Positions 27,032-37,494 are shown, counted from the stretch's first letter. The stretch is DNA of 64,000 nucleotides from an uncultured Bacteroidota bacterium (GCA_903863935.1 CAIPDV010000008.1:1-64000), one strand, 5' to 3'. Notes: a model not told the origin generated them from the sequence alone. Made by a program: numbers and translations.

Positions 27032-27736
27032 CTAGAAACAAAGTATAGCTATTTGTTTTGAATCATTTTTTAATAATTCTATTTTATTTTGACCAACCTC
27101 AGTTTTCCTTATCTCATACCATGTTAGGCAACAGGTAAAGCATAGTAAGGTTGTAAAAGCTGAAATTAGTAAAATGATTTTACCTTCATTTACCTTGAAG
27201 ACCGAAACTAGAAGAATTAAAAGAAATTGAAGGAAGCAGATAAATCCAAAATATAAAAAGGCTAGTTTGACAAAAATAAAAAACAGGCCTAAAAAAATAA
27301 CTACAGGAATAAATAAAGACGCAATTAGGGAAAGTGGCTTTTTATCAAAACCTGCAAAAGCCTCTTCAAGACCTGACATAATCTTTTTTGAAACCCTTAC
27401 CTTTGGTTCGGGGTTAATAATAATTGCGGTATTTTGAACGGTAGAATCTTGACTTTCACTTGGCTGAATAAGGGCTGGTCTTAGGTGCTTCTGAGAGTCT
27501 TTATCTATAAATGCAATTAATGCAATACTTACTGTGGTCTGGAAAACAACTAATAGTAAAAAAAATATAAAAATGTTCAAATCATTGAAAAAAGATAAGG
27601 CGATTTCTGAAAAATTAAGGTATCCAATTATATTGATATTCCAATGACCGTAATAGAGCCATAATCTACCATAACCAAGAAAAATTAAATAAGCACCTAT
27701 TAATGGCGATATTTCAGCAAGTCTTTTTAAGTTCAT
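27032..27736 (-). CDS. Multi-pass membrane protein paired with P-loop protein
   Basis: 234 residues with about five hydrophobic helices (about 10-30, 48-75, 135-160, 163-182, 188-210). A charged loop at about 75-135 contains KDSQKHLRPALIQ and RVSKKIMSGLEEAFAGF. No family was recognised. It starts three bases after the stop of the P-loop gene at 27739, on the same strand, so the two are almost certainly one transcript. The composition is very AT-rich relative to the neighbouring ribosomal genes, which may indicate separate acquisition. The 169 bases between it and the convergent kelch gene hold no recognised feature. Confidence 0.65.
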   Translation of the reverse strand: MNLKRLAEISPLIGAYLIFLGYGRLWLYYGHWNINIIGYLNFSEIALSFFNDLNIFIFFLLLVVFQTTVSIALIAFIDKDSQKHLRPALIQPSESQDSTVQNTAIIINPEPKVRVSKKIMSGLEEAFAGFDKKPLSLIASLFIPVVIFLGLFFIFVKLAFLYFGFICFLQFLLILLVSVFKVNEGKIILLISAFTTLLCFTCCLTWYEIRKTEVGQNKIELLKNDSKQIAILCF

Positions 27737-27738
27737 AA

Positions 27739-28242
27739 TTAAGTTTCAATAGTATGTATTAGATTTCTTGAAGATGCCCAGCCATAAATATAGTCAGCTA
27801 TTTCTTGTACTCTATCCTCAGGTGGATTTTTACCATTTCTAATACTGACGGTTGAATCAAGTGCCAGTAAGAAGTTCATTATGCCTAAATAATCAAAATA
27901 GCCGATATCATTTTGGTCTTTATGCCCAGGATTCAACCATTGTATATATAAGAAGTAGTCGTTATCAGAAAAATAGTCAATTGTCTTCGTTACTTCTTTT
28001 GTATACTGCATTGAACATAGAACAATTCTTGCTTTAACACCATCTAGCCTTTCTCCCACATAAATCCCAGTTTCTTCAGGGCTCCCATTTATTAAGAAAA
28101 CCTCGACATATTCAGTTTTTGTTAAATAAAGCTGCCTAATGTAATAGCCAGTTTTTACCGTATCTTCAAAAAGATAGTACCAAGTTTTTGATTTTCCTGA
28201 GTTTTGATGCCCTAAAACCCCAATTAATAAATTGTTTTTCAT
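27739..28242 (-). CDS. Small P-loop NTPase-like protein
   Basis: 167 residues. The N-terminus LLIGVLGHQNSGKSKTW is a Walker A loop (GxxxxGKS, about residues 10-17). Downstream strands (VEVFLING, RIVLCSM, YFLYIQWLNPG) are compatible with a small nucleotide-binding domain, but no clear Walker B or G-protein NKxD motif was found. It is first gene of a two-gene unit with the membrane protein at 27032, suggesting a nucleotide-dependent switch acting on a membrane partner. That is inference; known families were not matched. Confidence 0.65.
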   Translation of the reverse strand: MKNNLLIGVLGHQNSGKSKTWYYLFEDTVKTGYYIRQLYLTKTEYVEVFLINGSPEETGIYVGERLDGVKARIVLCSMQYTKEVTKTIDYFSDNDYFLYIQWLNPGHKDQNDIGYFDYLGIMNFLLALDSTVSIRNGKNPPEDRVQEIADYIYGWASSRNLIHTIET

Positions 28243-28391
28243 ATTATGTGGATAGATAACAAACGTACAATAAAATACTTTAAGTTTCCTTTTTCCCTCC
28301 TTTTCCCCTCATTCCTCACCTCATATTTTCAACTTGCTAACAAAGTGTTGAAAAAAAATGTCCTAGATATGTGTTGCAAATGAATAATTAC

Positions 28392-28399
28392 TACCTTTG
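28392..28399 (+). promoter_or_regulatory. Promoter of the str-S10-spc ribosomal operon
   Basis: TACCTTTG matches the -7 consensus 66 bases before rpsL. A TTG at 28374-28376 is 15 bases upstream, slightly short for a -33 element. No other comparable box was noticed before the terminator at 44228. Confidence 0.6.
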
Positions 28400-28465
28400 C
28401 AACCCCAAAAAATAGGATTGGGATATATATTATTTAAGCTAACTAACAGAAAACCAAGATAATCA

Positions 28466-28864
28466 ATGCCAACAATACAGCAGTTAATTCGCACAGGCAG
28501 AACGAAGGCAAAATATAAAAGCAAGTCGGGAGCATTGGATAGGTGTCCGCAACGCAGGGGTGTTTGCATCCGTGTGTACACAACCACACCTAAAAAGCCA
28601 AACTCCGCATTGCGTAAGGTAGCCAAGGTGCGTTTGACCAACAAAGAAGAAATTATAGCTTACGTACCCGGAGAAGGTCACAACCTTCAGGAACACAGTA
28701 TCGTATTGGTACGTGGAGGCAGGGTAAAGGATCTTCCTGGTGTTCGTTACCACATTGTACGTGGCACATTGGATACCGGAGGTGTTGATAACCGCAAACA
28801 AAGCCGCAGCAAATACGGAACTAAGAGACCTAAAGCAGGTGCCGCAGCAGCAGCCAAAAAGTAA
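28466..28864 (+). CDS. rpsL: 30S ribosomal protein S12
   Basis: 132 residues, full length. Decoding-site protein with the invariant stretches [16 protein letters not shown] and [13 protein letters not shown]; lysines at the two classical streptomycin-resistance positions are of the sensitive type. First gene of the ribosomal operon, with an Ala-rich C-terminal tail. A repeat-filled 72-base gap follows before rpsG. Confidence 0.98.
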   Translation: MPTIQQLIRTGRTKAKYKSKSGALDRCPQRRGVCIRVYTTTPKKPNSALRKVAKVRLTNKEEIIAYVPGEGHNLQEHSIVLVRGGRVKDLPGVRYHIVRGTLDTGGVDNRKQSRSKYGTKRPKAGAAAAAKK

Positions 28865-28929
28865 TTAGAAATTAATAATTAGTAATTAGAAATTAAAAAC
28901 TGATAACTGTCCACTGACCACTGATAACT
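28864..28929. repeat. Dispersed repeats between rpsL and rpsG
   Basis: AATTAGAAATTA-type words at 28864-28898 are followed at 28899-28929 by ACTGATAACTGTCCACTGACC-like words related to the 71-bp element at 43913 and 50614. Placed wholly between the two genes. Confidence 0.65.
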
Positions 28930-28936
28930 TAAAGAC

Positions 28937-29404
28937 ATGAGAAAAGGTAAGGCAAAAAAAAGAATTCTACTGAACGACCCACGTTTTAATGATAAACTGG
29001 TTACCCGTTTTGTAAACAACCTGATGGAAAGCGGAAAGAAAAATACCGCTTACAACATTTTCTACGGTGCTATTGATAAGATTCAAGATGTTACCAAAGA
29101 AGATGGTTTGGAAGTTTGGAGAAAAGCAATCGCTAACATTTCACCGGCTGTAGAAGTAAAGAGCCGTCGTGTTGGTGGTGCTAACTATCAAATTCCTATG
29201 GAGGTTCGCCCTGACCGTAAAGTTGCTTTGGCAATGAAATGGATGGTGGATTATTCACGCCTTCGTAAAGAAAAGAGTATGGTTGACAAGCTTGCAGGCG
29301 AAATTATGGCTGCAGCTAAGGAAGAAGGTTCAGCATACAAAAAGAAAGAAGATACTCACCGTATGGCAGAAGCGAACAAAGCTTTTGCGCATTTCCGTTT
29401 CTAA
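28937..29404 (+). CDS. rpsG: 30S ribosomal protein S7
   Basis: 155 residues. Head-domain assembly protein binding the 3' major domain of 16S rRNA. Conserved MRKGKAKKR start, LVTRFVNNLMESGKKNTAYNI and GGANYQIPMEVRPDRK are present. Length matches the family. Confidence 0.98.
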   Translation: MRKGKAKKRILLNDPRFNDKLVTRFVNNLMESGKKNTAYNIFYGAIDKIQDVTKEDGLEVWRKAIANISPAVEVKSRRVGGANYQIPMEVRPDRKVALAMKWMVDYSRLRKEKSMVDKLAGEIMAAAKEEGSAYKKKEDTHRMAEANKAFAHFRF

Positions 29405-29412
29405 TTTTAACT

Positions 29413-29441
29413 AACAACTGATAACTGACCACTGACAACTG
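29413..29441. repeat. ACTGACCACTGACAACT-type repeat before fusA
   Basis: It fills most of the 41-base gap between rpsG and fusA and is a partial copy of the right half of the 71-bp element at 43913 and 50614. Confidence 0.65.
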
Positions 29442-29445
29442 AATT

Positions 29446-31554
29446 ATGGCTGATTTACATTATACAAGGAACATAGGCATCATGGCGCACATTGACGCCG
29501 GTAAGACTACCACTACCGAGCGTATCCTGTTTTATGCAGGTGTAAACTACAAGATAGGAGAGGTGCACGATGGTTCCGCTACTATGGATTATATGGTTCA
29601 GGAGCAAGAACGTGGTATTACCATTACTTCTGCTGCTACCCGTGTATTCTGGGATTATAAAGGTGAAAAGTATAAGATCAATATTATTGATACTCCGGGC
29701 CACGTGGATTTTACTGTTGAGGTAGAACGTTCACTGCGTGTATTGGATGGTGCTGTTGGTCTGTTCTGTGCGGTTGGTGGTGTTGAGCCTCAATCAGAAA
29801 CAGTATGGAGACAAGCTAATAAATATGGTGTTCCTCGTATTGCATTTGTAAATAAGATGGATAGGGCAGGAGCTGACTTCTTTAATGCCGTAAAGGAAAT
29901 TAAGGACAAGCTAGGTGCTAACCCGGTTCCAATTCAAATACCTATTGGTTCTGAAGAATTATTCAAAGGGGTTATTGACCTCGTTAAGAATAAAGCTATT
30001 GTATGGCTCGGCGAAGACTTAGGTGCTAGCTGGGAATATTCAGAAATTCCACCTGACCTGAAAGAAGCTGCTGCCGAATGGAGAGCTAAGATGGTTGAGA
30101 GTGTTGCTGAATATGATGATAAAATGATGGAGAAGTTCTTTGAAGATCCAAACTCTATCACTGAAGATGAGATTAACAACGTATTGCGCCAGGGTACCAT
30201 CAATATGACCATTACCCCGGTTCTTTGCGGTTCTTCCTTTAAAAATAAAGGTGTTCAACCTATGTTGAACGCTGTTATGGCTTATTTGCCAAGCCCAATG
30301 GACCTTCCACCTGTAAAAGGTATTAACCCTGATACTGATCTGGAAGAATTAAGGTCACCTGACCCAGCCGGTAAATTTGCAGCATTGGCTTTTAAAATTA
30401 CTACTGACCCATTTGTTGGCCGTTTAGCATATTTCCGTGTTTATTCAGGTACTCTTAAATCCGGTTCTTATGTGTTGAACACACGTACCGGTGATAAGGA
30501 ACGTATTTCCCGTATATTCCAGATGCATGCTAACAAGCAAATCCCTATTGACGAAATTATTGCTGGAGATATTGGTGCTGCCGTTGGATTTAAAAATATC
30601 CGTACAGGAGACACCCTTTGCGAAGAGAAGTTCCCTATAACATTAGAGCAAATGACCTTCCCAGAGCCTGTTATCTCTATTGCTGTTGAGCCTAAAACTC
30701 AGGCTGACCTTGAGAAGATGGGTGTCGCACTCGGTAAACTGTCTGAAGAAGATCCTACGTTCCGTGTTCGCACTGATGATGAATCGGGACAAACCGTGTT
30801 GAGCGGTATGGGTGAGCTTCACCTTGAAATTCTCTTAGACCGTATGAAACGCGAGTTTAAAGTAGAATGTAATCAGGGTGCCCCTCAGGTTGCTTATAAA
30901 GAGGCTATTACAGGTACTGTTGAACACCGTGAATTATATAAGAAACAATCAGGTGGCCGTGGTAAGTATGCTGATATGACAGTGATTATCAGTCCTGTTG
31001 ATGAAGGCAAACTCGGCTTACAATTTGAAAACGAAATTACAGGCGGTAATATCCCACGTGAGTTTATCCCTGCTGTTGAAAAAGGATTTAAAGCTTCTAT
31101 GTCGAATGGCGTATTAGCTGGTTTCCCTGTTGATAGCTTAAAGGTAACACTTATAGATGGTGGTTTCCACGCAGTTGACTCAGATGCATTATCATTTGAA
31201 ATTTGCGCCCGTTCAGCATACCGTGAGGCTATGAGAAAGGCTCGTCCAGTTATTCTGGAGCCTATCATGAATGTGGAAGTAGTTACCCCGGAAGATTATA
31301 TGGGTGACATTGTAGGTGATTTGAACAAACGCCGCGGCCAAATGCAGGGTATGGATCAACGTCACGGAGCAAGGGTTATCAAAGCTCAGGTTCCACTTTC
31401 CGAAATGTTTGGTTACGTAACAACATTACGTACTCTTTCATCGGGTCGTGCAGCTTCAACCATGGAATTCTCTCACTACGCTGAAACTCCAAGAAACATT
31501 TCTGAAGCAGTTATAGCACAAGCACAAGGTAAAAAAGCATTAGCAAACTCATAG
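29446..31554 (+). CDS. fusA: Translation elongation factor G
   Basis: 702 residues, full length. The ribosome translocation GTPase. G-motifs are intact: [15 protein letters not shown] (G1), RGITITSA (G2), DTPGHVDFT (G3) and NKMDRAG (G4). Domains II-V follow, with [19 protein letters not shown] in domain III/IV. Genomic position between rpsG and rpsJ marks it as the housekeeping EF-G. tuf does not follow it, as expected in Bacteroidota. The stop codon is directly abutted by a hairpin repeat. Confidence 0.98.
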   Translation: MADLHYTRNIGIMAHIDAGKTTTTERILFYAGVNYKIGEVHDGSATMDYMVQEQERGITITSAATRVFWDYKGEKYKINIIDTPGHVDFTVEVERSLRVLDGAVGLFCAVGGVEPQSETVWRQANKYGVPRIAFVNKMDRAGADFFNAVKEIKDKLGANPVPIQIPIGSEELFKGVIDLVKNKAIVWLGEDLGASWEYSEIPPDLKEAAAEWRAKMVESVAEYDDKMMEKFFEDPNSITEDEINNVLRQGTINMTITPVLCGSSFKNKGVQPMLNAVMAYLPSPMDLPPVKGINPDTDLEELRSPDPAGKFAALAFKITTDPFVGRLAYFRVYSGTLKSGSYVLNTRTGDKERISRIFQMHANKQIPIDEIIAGDIGAAVGFKNIRTGDTLCEEKFPITLEQMTFPEPVISIAVEPKTQADLEKMGVALGKLSEEDPTFRVRTDDESGQTVLSGMGELHLEILLDRMKREFKVECNQGAPQVAYKEAITGTVEHRELYKKQSGGRGKYADMTVIISPVDEGKLGLQFENEITGGNIPREFIPAVEKGFKASMSNGVLAGFPVDSLKVTLIDGGFHAVDSDALSFEICARSAYREAMRKARPVILEPIMNVEVVTPEDYMGDIVGDLNKRRGQMQGMDQRHGARVIKAQVPLSEMFGYVTTLRTLSSGRAASTMEFSHYAETPRNISEAVIAQAQGKKALANS

Positions 31555-31576
31555 TCGGAGCCCGACTGGCAATTAA
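31554..31576 (+). repeat. Stop-codon hairpin element after fusA
   Basis: GTCGG-AGC-CCGAC followed by TGGCAA; its first G is the last base of the fusA TAG stop codon. Confidence 0.85.
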
Positions 31577-31604
31577 AATAAAGAAATAGAAATTAAACAA
31601 TAAG

Positions 31605-31907
31605 ATGAACCAAAAAATCAGAATCAAGCTCAAATCATACGACCATAACCTGGTAGACAAGTCTGTTGAGAAAATCATCAAGACTATTCGTGCGACAGGA
31701 GCTGTTGTTAGCGGACCTATTCCACTGCCAACCGATAAGAAAATCTTCACCGTTTTACGTTCACCCCACGTGAATAAGAAAGCTCGTGAGCAGTTCCAGG
31801 TGTGTGCATATAAACGTCTGATGGACATTTATATAAGCTCATCGAAGACAATTGATGCTTTAATGAAATTGGAATTGCCAAGCGGCGTTGAAGTTGATAT
31901 TAAATAA
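31605..31907 (+). CDS. rpsJ: 30S ribosomal protein S10
   Basis: 100 residues. Head protein of the small subunit, also NusE in antitermination complexes. Conserved [20 protein letters not shown] and [28 protein letters not shown]. It starts the S10 block without its own recognisable promoter box, so it probably continues the str transcript. Confidence 0.98.
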   Translation: MNQKIRIKLKSYDHNLVDKSVEKIIKTIRATGAVVSGPIPLPTDKKIFTVLRSPHVNKKAREQFQVCAYKRLMDIYISSSKTIDALMKLELPSGVEVDIK

Positions 31908-31927
31908 TTAGATAATTAAACGATATT

Positions 31928-32545
31928 ATGTCAGGATTAATAGGTAGAAAAATTGGAATGACCCGCTTAGCGGATGAAGCAGGCAACTTTGTTGCATGCA
32001 CCGTTATTCAGGCAGGTCCTTGTGTAGTTACTCAAATTAAAACCGAAGAAAAGGATGGCTATGCTGCTATTCAATTAGGGTATGAGGAAGCTACCGATAA
32101 GCATACTCCAAAAGCTGAACAAGGCCATTTTAAGAAAGCCGGAACCACCAACAAGAAAAGGTTGATTGAATTCAAAGGCTTTGAAAAGGAATTGAAAGCA
32201 GGAGAAGTGGTGGATGTTACCATCTTCAATGAAGGAGACTTTGTTGATGTGGCTGGTACTTCCAAAGGAGAAGGTTTCCAGGGTGTGGTAAAAAGATGGG
32301 GCTTTAGCGGTGTTGGTTCACGTACACACGGTCAGCATGACCGTCAGCGTGCTCCCGGTTCTGCCGGTGCATCATCCTTCCCATCACGTGTATGGAGAGG
32401 TAAAAAAATGGCAGGTCGTACCGGTGGCGTAAGAGCTAAGGCACAAAACCTTGCAATCTTTAAGATTCTTCCTGAAAAGAATGTGTTGTTGGTAAAGGGT
32501 TCTATTCCCGGATACAATGGTTCTTATGTTATTGTAGAAAGATAG
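31928..32545 (+). CDS. rplC: 50S ribosomal protein L3
   Basis: 205 residues. Early assembly protein near the peptidyl-transferase centre. Start [13 protein letters not shown] and the internal [27 protein letters not shown] loop are typical; the Gln in HGQ lies in the region methylated in some bacteria. Gap to rpsJ is 20 bases. Confidence 0.98.
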   Translation: MSGLIGRKIGMTRLADEAGNFVACTVIQAGPCVVTQIKTEEKDGYAAIQLGYEEATDKHTPKAEQGHFKKAGTTNKKRLIEFKGFEKELKAGEVVDVTIFNEGDFVDVAGTSKGEGFQGVVKRWGFSGVGSRTHGQHDRQRAPGSAGASSFPSRVWRGKKMAGRTGGVRAKAQNLAIFKILPEKNVLLVKGSIPGYNGSYVIVER

Positions 32546-32575
32546 TAGGATACTGATAAAAATAAAAGATATAAA

Positions 32576-33199
32576 ATGGAACTGAATATTATAAATACAA
32601 AAGGAGAAGCAACCGGCAAAAAGGCCAAGTTGAACGATGATGTTTTTGCCATCACTCCGAATGACCACGCTATTTACCTTGATGTGAAACAAATCCAGGC
32701 CAATGGAAGACAAGGAACTCACCAGGTGAAGGAACGCGGAGAATTTGCAGGTAGTACCAAAAAGTTGAAAAGACAAAAAGGTACAGGCGGCGCACGTTCC
32801 GGTAGTATTAAGAACCCAACCTATGGTAATGGCCGTGCACACGGACCACGCCCAAGAGATTATAATTTCAAATTGAACATCAAGTTGAAGAGATTGGCCC
32901 GCAGATCAGCTCTGTCACAAAAAGCACTGGAAAACAGAATCACCGTTATTGAGGATTTTACATTCGAGGCTCCAAAAACCAAACAATGTATTGAACTTCT
33001 CAAGAACCTGAATCTTGAAAACAAAAAGATAATTCTTGTATTAGGAACCAATGATAAAAATGTAATTCTTTCTGCCCGCAACATGGAAAGATTTACTGTT
33101 GCTCAGGCACAAGACCTGAACACATTGGATATCCTTAACTGTGCACAACTTATTCTTTCAGAAAACTCAATCCCGGTTATTGAAACCGTTTTAAGCTAA
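32576..33199 (+). CDS. rplD: 50S ribosomal protein L4
   Basis: 207 residues. Exit-tunnel protein. Contains the conserved tunnel-loop residues KLKRQKGTGGARSGSIKNPTYGNGRAHGPRPRDY in the usual place. In other bacteria L4 can repress its own operon; no such leader was identified here. Confidence 0.98.
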   Translation: MELNIINTKGEATGKKAKLNDDVFAITPNDHAIYLDVKQIQANGRQGTHQVKERGEFAGSTKKLKRQKGTGGARSGSIKNPTYGNGRAHGPRPRDYNFKLNIKLKRLARRSALSQKALENRITVIEDFTFEAPKTKQCIELLKNLNLENKKIILVLGTNDKNVILSARNMERFTVAQAQDLNTLDILNCAQLILSENSIPVIETVLS

Positions 33200-33205
33200 T
33201 AAACC

Positions 33206-33496
33206 ATGAGCGTAATAATTAAGCCTGTACTTACAGAAAAAATGAGCAAGCATACCGAGAAGTTTAACCGGTATGGGTTTTACGTTGCTACTAAAGCCAA
33301 CAAGATCCAGATAAAGGAAGCTGTTGAAAAGATGTACAACGTTACGGTTACCAATATCCGCACCATGAATACCCCCGGTAAAGTGAAGAGCCGTATGAAA
33401 CGCAGTGGTGTTCAACAATCGCTGGTAGGTAAATACAAAAAAGCAGTAGTGGCTTTGAAACAAGGAGACGCAATAGATTTTTACAGTAACATTTAA
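33206..33496 (+). CDS. rplW: 50S ribosomal protein L23
   Basis: 96 residues. Binds 23S rRNA at the tunnel exit and docks trigger factor and SRP. VIIKPVLTEKMS start and FYVATKANKIQIKEAVEKMYNV motif are intact. Only six bases separate it from rplD. Confidence 0.97.
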   Translation: MSVIIKPVLTEKMSKHTEKFNRYGFYVATKANKIQIKEAVEKMYNVTVTNIRTMNTPGKVKSRMKRSGVQQSLVGKYKKAVVALKQGDAIDFYSNI

Positions 33497-33508
33497 TATT
33501 AGAGAGTA

Positions 33509-34333
33509 ATGTCATTAAAGAAAACAAGACCCCTTACACCGTCCCAACGTTATCAGTTAACTGATAGCTTTGAAGACGTTACAGCGAGCAAGCCTGAGAA
33601 GAGCCTGCTTCGCCCAATGCGTAACAAAGGCGGACGTAACAATACCGGAAAAATGACCATGCGCTATATTGGCGGTGGACACAAACACAGATACAGGGAA
33701 ATCGATTTTAAGAGAGACAAGCATGGTATTCCTTGTGTTGTAAAAACGATTGAGTACGATCCAATCCGTACCGCGCGTATTGCTTTGTTACACTATGCTG
33801 ACGGAGAAAAACGTTATATCATTGCACCACATGGCTTAAAAGTGGGAAGCAAATTATTATCGGGCAAAGGAGTAGTTCCAAACGTGGGCAATGCGCTTAA
33901 ATTAGGCGAAATGCCATTGGGAACTACCGTTCACGCTATTGAATTACGTCCTGGTCAGGGAGCAAAGTTAGCCCGCGCTGCAGGCACTTATGCCAACCTG
34001 AATGCCCGTGACGGAAACTATGTAATATTAAAGATGCCTTCCGGCGAAACCCGTATGATCCTTGCGGCTTGCATGGCAACTGTAGGTTCAGTATCAAACC
34101 CTGACCATAGCTTAGAAGTTCATGGTAAAGCAGGACGCAGACGCTGGTTAGGACGCAGGCCTCGTAACCGAGGTGTAACCATGAACCCTGTAGATCACCC
34201 AATGGGTGGTGGTGAAGGTAAGGCTTCAGGAGGTCATCCACGCTCCAGAAATGGTATTCCGGCTAAGGGTTATAAGACAAGGAACCCTAAGAATAGCACA
34301 AGTAAATATATCATTGAAAGAAGAAAGAAATAA
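33509..34333 (+). CDS. rplB: 50S ribosomal protein L2
   Basis: 274 residues. Conserved core subunit-association protein. [22 protein letters not shown] and the C-terminal region [21 protein letters not shown] with the invariant histidine are present. Length normal. Confidence 0.98.
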   Translation: MSLKKTRPLTPSQRYQLTDSFEDVTASKPEKSLLRPMRNKGGRNNTGKMTMRYIGGGHKHRYREIDFKRDKHGIPCVVKTIEYDPIRTARIALLHYADGEKRYIIAPHGLKVGSKLLSGKGVVPNVGNALKLGEMPLGTTVHAIELRPGQGAKLARAAGTYANLNARDGNYVILKMPSGETRMILAACMATVGSVSNPDHSLEVHGKAGRRRWLGRRPRNRGVTMNPVDHPMGGGEGKASGGHPRSRNGIPAKGYKTRNPKNSTSKYIIERRKK

Positions 34334-34350
34334 AATAAACAGTATACAGC

Positions 34351-34644
34351 ATGGCACGTTCAATTAAAAAAGGACCTTTTATAGACTTCAAACTTGAAGA
34401 GAAAGTTACCGCGATGAATAAAGCAGGTAAAAAAGGTGTTATTAAAACCTGGTCGCGCAGGAGCACTATCTCTCCGGAGTTTGTTGGAAATACATTTTCA
34501 GTTCACAACGGACATAAGTTTATCCCTATTTATGTTAGCGAAAACATGGTAGGCCACAAACTGGGTGAATTTGCACCAACACGTACCTACAGAGGTCACG
34601 CAGGACACCGTAAAGCTGAAGCATCACCTGCAGGCGGAAACTAA
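34351..34644 (+). CDS. rpsS: 30S ribosomal protein S19
   Basis: 97 residues. Forms a complex with S13 in the small-subunit head. [30 protein letters not shown] and [16 protein letters not shown] are typical. Confidence 0.98.
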   Translation: MARSIKKGPFIDFKLEEKVTAMNKAGKKGVIKTWSRRSTISPEFVGNTFSVHNGHKFIPIYVSENMVGHKLGEFAPTRTYRGHAGHRKAEASPAGGN

Positions 34645-34667
34645 AAGAATTTAACAAAGAATAACCA

Positions 34668-35159
34668 ATGGGCTCAAGAAAACAAAATACAGCTAGTGCA
34701 AGAAAAGAGGCAATGAAAACCACCTATGTGGCCATGCTTAAGAATTGCCCTACCTCACCCCGCAAGATGAACCTTGTGGCTGAATTGATACGTGGAGAAG
34801 ATGTGTACAAAGCATTAAACATCCTTCGTTTCAGTACCAAACATGCTGCTAAGAAAATGGAAAAACTGCTTCGTTCAGCAATTGCCAACTTCGAAGCGAA
34901 GTCAGGCGAACGTGCTGAAGATGCAGGCTTATATGTAAGTGAATGCAGAGTGGATGGCGCGCCGATTTTAAAGCGTTTCCGTCCTGCTCCTCAAGGCCGT
35001 GCTTACCGTATCCGCAAACGTTCCAACCACATCATTCTTCAGGTAAATAAGAGAATGGAAAATGGTGCTAACGCTTCCGTTGCTGCCGGAGAAGATGTTC
35101 TTGAAGAACCACAAGTGGAAGATGCAGAAGTAGTAGAGACAACAACAACCGAAGAATAA
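34668..35159 (+). CDS. rplV: 50S ribosomal protein L22
   Basis: 163 residues, longer than the roughly 110 of E. coli. The core (about 17-130) has NCPTSPRKMNLVAELIRGEDVYKALNIL and the tunnel-lining hairpin ending GRAYRIRKRSNHI. The extra C-terminal 30 residues are acidic (VAAGEDVLEEPQVEDAEVVETTTTEE). An ATG 16 codons in would remove the short N-terminal extension. Confidence 0.96.
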   Translation: MGSRKQNTASARKEAMKTTYVAMLKNCPTSPRKMNLVAELIRGEDVYKALNILRFSTKHAAKKMEKLLRSAIANFEAKSGERAEDAGLYVSECRVDGAPILKRFRPAPQGRAYRIRKRSNHIILQVNKRMENGANASVAAGEDVLEEPQVEDAEVVETTTTEE

Positions 35160-35177
35160 TATTATAACAAAGAAAAC

Positions 35178-35975
35178 ATGGGACAAAAAGTAAACCCTAT
35201 AGGAATTCGCCTCGGAATCATCAAAGGATGGGATTCGAACTGGTACGGCGGACGCCACTATGCTGAAAAGCTGGTAGAAGACGAAATGATTCGTAACTAC
35301 CTTATGGCACGTCTTCCTAAGGGAGCCATTTCACGTATTATTATTGAGCGTACACTTAAGCTCATTACTGTTACTATCAACACCTCACGTCCAGGTATCA
35401 TTATTGGTAAAGGTGGTAAGGAAGTAGATAAACTGCGTGAAGAGTTAAAGAAGATCACCAAGAAAGAAATTCAGATCAACATATTTGAAATAAAGCGTCC
35501 GGAATTAGATGCACGTTTGGTTGGAGAAGGTATTGCCCGCCAGATTGAAGGCCGTATTTTCTACAAAAGAGCTGTAAAAACTGCTGTTTCCACAACAGTT
35601 CGTATGGGAGCAGATGGTATCAAGATCCGTGTATCAGGCCGTATTGAAGGTGCAGATATTGCACGTTCTGAAACATTCAAAGAAGGACGTACCCCATTAC
35701 ATACTTTCCGTGCTGATATTGACTATGCAGTTTGCGAAGCGCATACTACCTATGGTCGTATTGGTATCAAGGTTTGGATTTGCCGTGGCGAGATATATGG
35801 TAAACGAGATCTTTCTCCAAATATCGGAATGATGAAAGAAAAGAAAAACCTGAGCTTCAACAAGGGCGGAGGTAATGACAGAGGCGATAGAAGAGAAAGA
35901 GGTGGTGACAGAGGAGGCGACAGAAGAGATAACAGAGGCGGCGGTGGCGGAAGAGGCCGTGGCGACAGAAAATAA
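35178..35975 (+). CDS. rpsC: 30S ribosomal protein S3 with RG-rich tail
   Basis: 265 residues. KH domain ([17 protein letters not shown]) and mRNA-entry residues are standard up to about residue 215. After LSFNKGGG comes a tail of about 45 residues of repeated Arg-Gly-Asp runs ([12 protein letters not shown], then [12 protein letters not shown]), resembling RGG-type RNA-binding tails. Such extensions occur in some Bacteroidota, but this one is conspicuous. Confidence 0.97.
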   Translation: MGQKVNPIGIRLGIIKGWDSNWYGGRHYAEKLVEDEMIRNYLMARLPKGAISRIIIERTLKLITVTINTSRPGIIIGKGGKEVDKLREELKKITKKEIQINIFEIKRPELDARLVGEGIARQIEGRIFYKRAVKTAVSTTVRMGADGIKIRVSGRIEGADIARSETFKEGRTPLHTFRADIDYAVCEAHTTYGRIGIKVWICRGEIYGKRDLSPNIGMMKEKKNLSFNKGGGNDRGDRRERGGDRGGDRRDNRGGGGGRGRGDRK

Positions 35976-36037
35976 TTAGTTAAAAGTTTGTCCCGAAGGG
36001 ATTCATAGAATAAAGTTCATAAAGTTTATAAAGTAAT

Positions 36038-36469
36038 ATGTTACAACCAAAGAAAACAAAGTTCCGTAAAATGCACAAGATGCCACCTAAGGGTAATACC
36101 AAAAGGGGCGATCAGTTGGCATTCGGTTCATTCGGATTAAAGGCCCTGCAAGGAGCCTGGGTTACCGACAGGCAAATTGAAGCAGCCCGTGTTGCTTTAA
36201 CCCGCCACATGCAACGTAAAGGACAAGCCTGGATTCGTATATTCCCAGATAAGCCTATTACCCGTAAACCTGCTGAGGTTCGTATGGGAAAAGGAAAGGG
36301 AGCTCCTGAATTCTGGTCAGCCGTTGTGAAACCGGGAAGAATCTTATTCGAAATTGAAGGTATACCAATGGCAGAAGCGCAAGCTGCATTCCGCCTGGCC
36401 GGACATAAGCTTCCTATTACAACCAAGTTTGTAGTTAGACGCGAATACGTTGAAACAGCAGCAGAATAA
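36038..36469 (+). CDS. rplP: 50S ribosomal protein L16
   Basis: 143 residues. Near the A site of the large subunit. Start [14 protein letters not shown] and [23 protein letters not shown] are typical. The 62-base gap before it contains the short hairpin TCCCGAAGGGA and ATAAAGTT-type repeats but no gene. Confidence 0.98.
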   Translation: MLQPKKTKFRKMHKMPPKGNTKRGDQLAFGSFGLKALQGAWVTDRQIEAARVALTRHMQRKGQAWIRIFPDKPITRKPAEVRMGKGKGAPEFWSAVVKPGRILFEIEGIPMAEAQAAFRLAGHKLPITTKFVVRREYVETAAE

Positions 36470-36487
36470 TATTTAATAAAGCAAATC

Positions 36488-36712
36488 ATGGCAAAAGATA
36501 AAGATCCGGGAATAAAGCCGCTTAACGATAAGGAGCTGGCTGAAAGATTGAAAGAGGAAAGGGCTCTTGAAACCAAGTTGAAAATTCAACATGCTGTTTC
36601 CACTATTGAAAACCCTGCAAGAATTACTGCACAAAGGAAACTGATTGCAAAAATTCTTACCGAACAAAGAGCAAGAAGTATTAAGGCAGCATCTGCTACC
36701 GTTAGCAAATAA
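36488..36712 (+). CDS. rpmC: 50S ribosomal protein L29
   Basis: 74 residues. Tunnel-exit protein. LNDKELAERLKEERALETKLKIQHAV aligns with the family helix pair after a short N-terminal extension. Followed at the stop codon by the hairpin repeat. Confidence 0.94.
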   Translation: MAKDKDPGIKPLNDKELAERLKEERALETKLKIQHAVSTIENPARITAQRKLIAKILTEQRARSIKAASATVSK

Positions 36713-36734
36713 GTCGGAGCCCGACACGCAATAA
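36713..36734 (+). repeat. Stop-codon hairpin element after rpmC
   Basis: GTCGG-AGC-CCGAC starts the base after the TAA stop codon; the tail is ACGCAATAA rather than TGGCAAATAA. Confidence 0.85.
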
Positions 36735-36743
36735 AAAAAGACA

Positions 36744-37031
36744 ATGGCACAAACAGAAGAAACCAAAGCAACAACCGAAACCCGTTCACTCCGCAAGGAA
36801 AAGACCGGTTTAGTAACCAGCGACAAAATGGATAAAACCATTGTTGTGAGCGTTGAAAGAAGAATTAAGCATGCGAAGTATGGCAAGTTCATTAAGAGGA
36901 CTTCCAAATTCTTCGCACACGATGAAAAGAACGAAGCTCACACTGGTGACTTGGTTCTGATTGGCGAAACCCGCCCACTCAGCAAAAACAAATGCTGGAG
37001 ATTGGTTAAGGTAGTTGAAAAAGCTAAGTAA
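36744..37031 (+). CDS. rpsQ: 30S ribosomal protein S17
   Basis: 95 residues. Primary 16S rRNA binder. [29 protein letters not shown] and [21 protein letters not shown] are standard; a short charged N-terminal extension ([14 protein letters not shown]) precedes. Confidence 0.97.
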   Translation: MAQTEETKATTETRSLRKEKTGLVTSDKMDKTIVVSVERRIKHAKYGKFIKRTSKFFAHDEKNEAHTGDLVLIGETRPLSKNKCWRLVKVVEKAK

Positions 37032-37063
37032 CAATTGAATTTTAGATTTTAATTTAAAGAGAA

Positions 37064-37432
37064 ATGATAACACAAGAGTCCAGATTAGTAGTAGCTGACA
37101 ACAGCGGAGCCAAAGAAGCCCTTTGTATCCGTGTGTTGGGAAACAGCAATATGAGATACGCCCGCGTAGGTGATAAAATTGTTATTTCCGTGAAGGATGC
37201 AATCCCAACCGGAGGTATTAAGAAAGGTGCAGTATCGAAGGCTGTTGTGGTGAGAACCAAACGCGCTATAAAACGTGCCGATGGTTCTTTCATCCGTTTT
37301 GATGACAATGCAGTTGTATTGTTAAATGATGCAGATGAATTGAGAGGTACCCGTATTTTCGGTCCTGTTGCCAGGGAATTACGTGAAAAACAATTTATGA
37401 AGATCATTTCCTTAGCACCGGAAGTACTTTAA
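37064..37432 (+). CDS. rplN: 50S ribosomal protein L14
   Basis: 122 residues, exactly family length. Intersubunit-bridge protein. [26 protein letters not shown] start and [16 protein letters not shown] are diagnostic. Confidence 0.98.
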   Translation: MITQESRLVVADNSGAKEALCIRVLGNSNMRYARVGDKIVISVKDAIPTGGIKKGAVSKAVVVRTKRAIKRADGSFIRFDDNAVVLLNDADELRGTRIFGPVARELREKQFMKIISLAPEVL

Positions 37433-37494
37433 AGATAAACCAAGAGACCAAACGATAAAAAGATTAAATTCGCAACCCCAATTTTCAGGGTATT

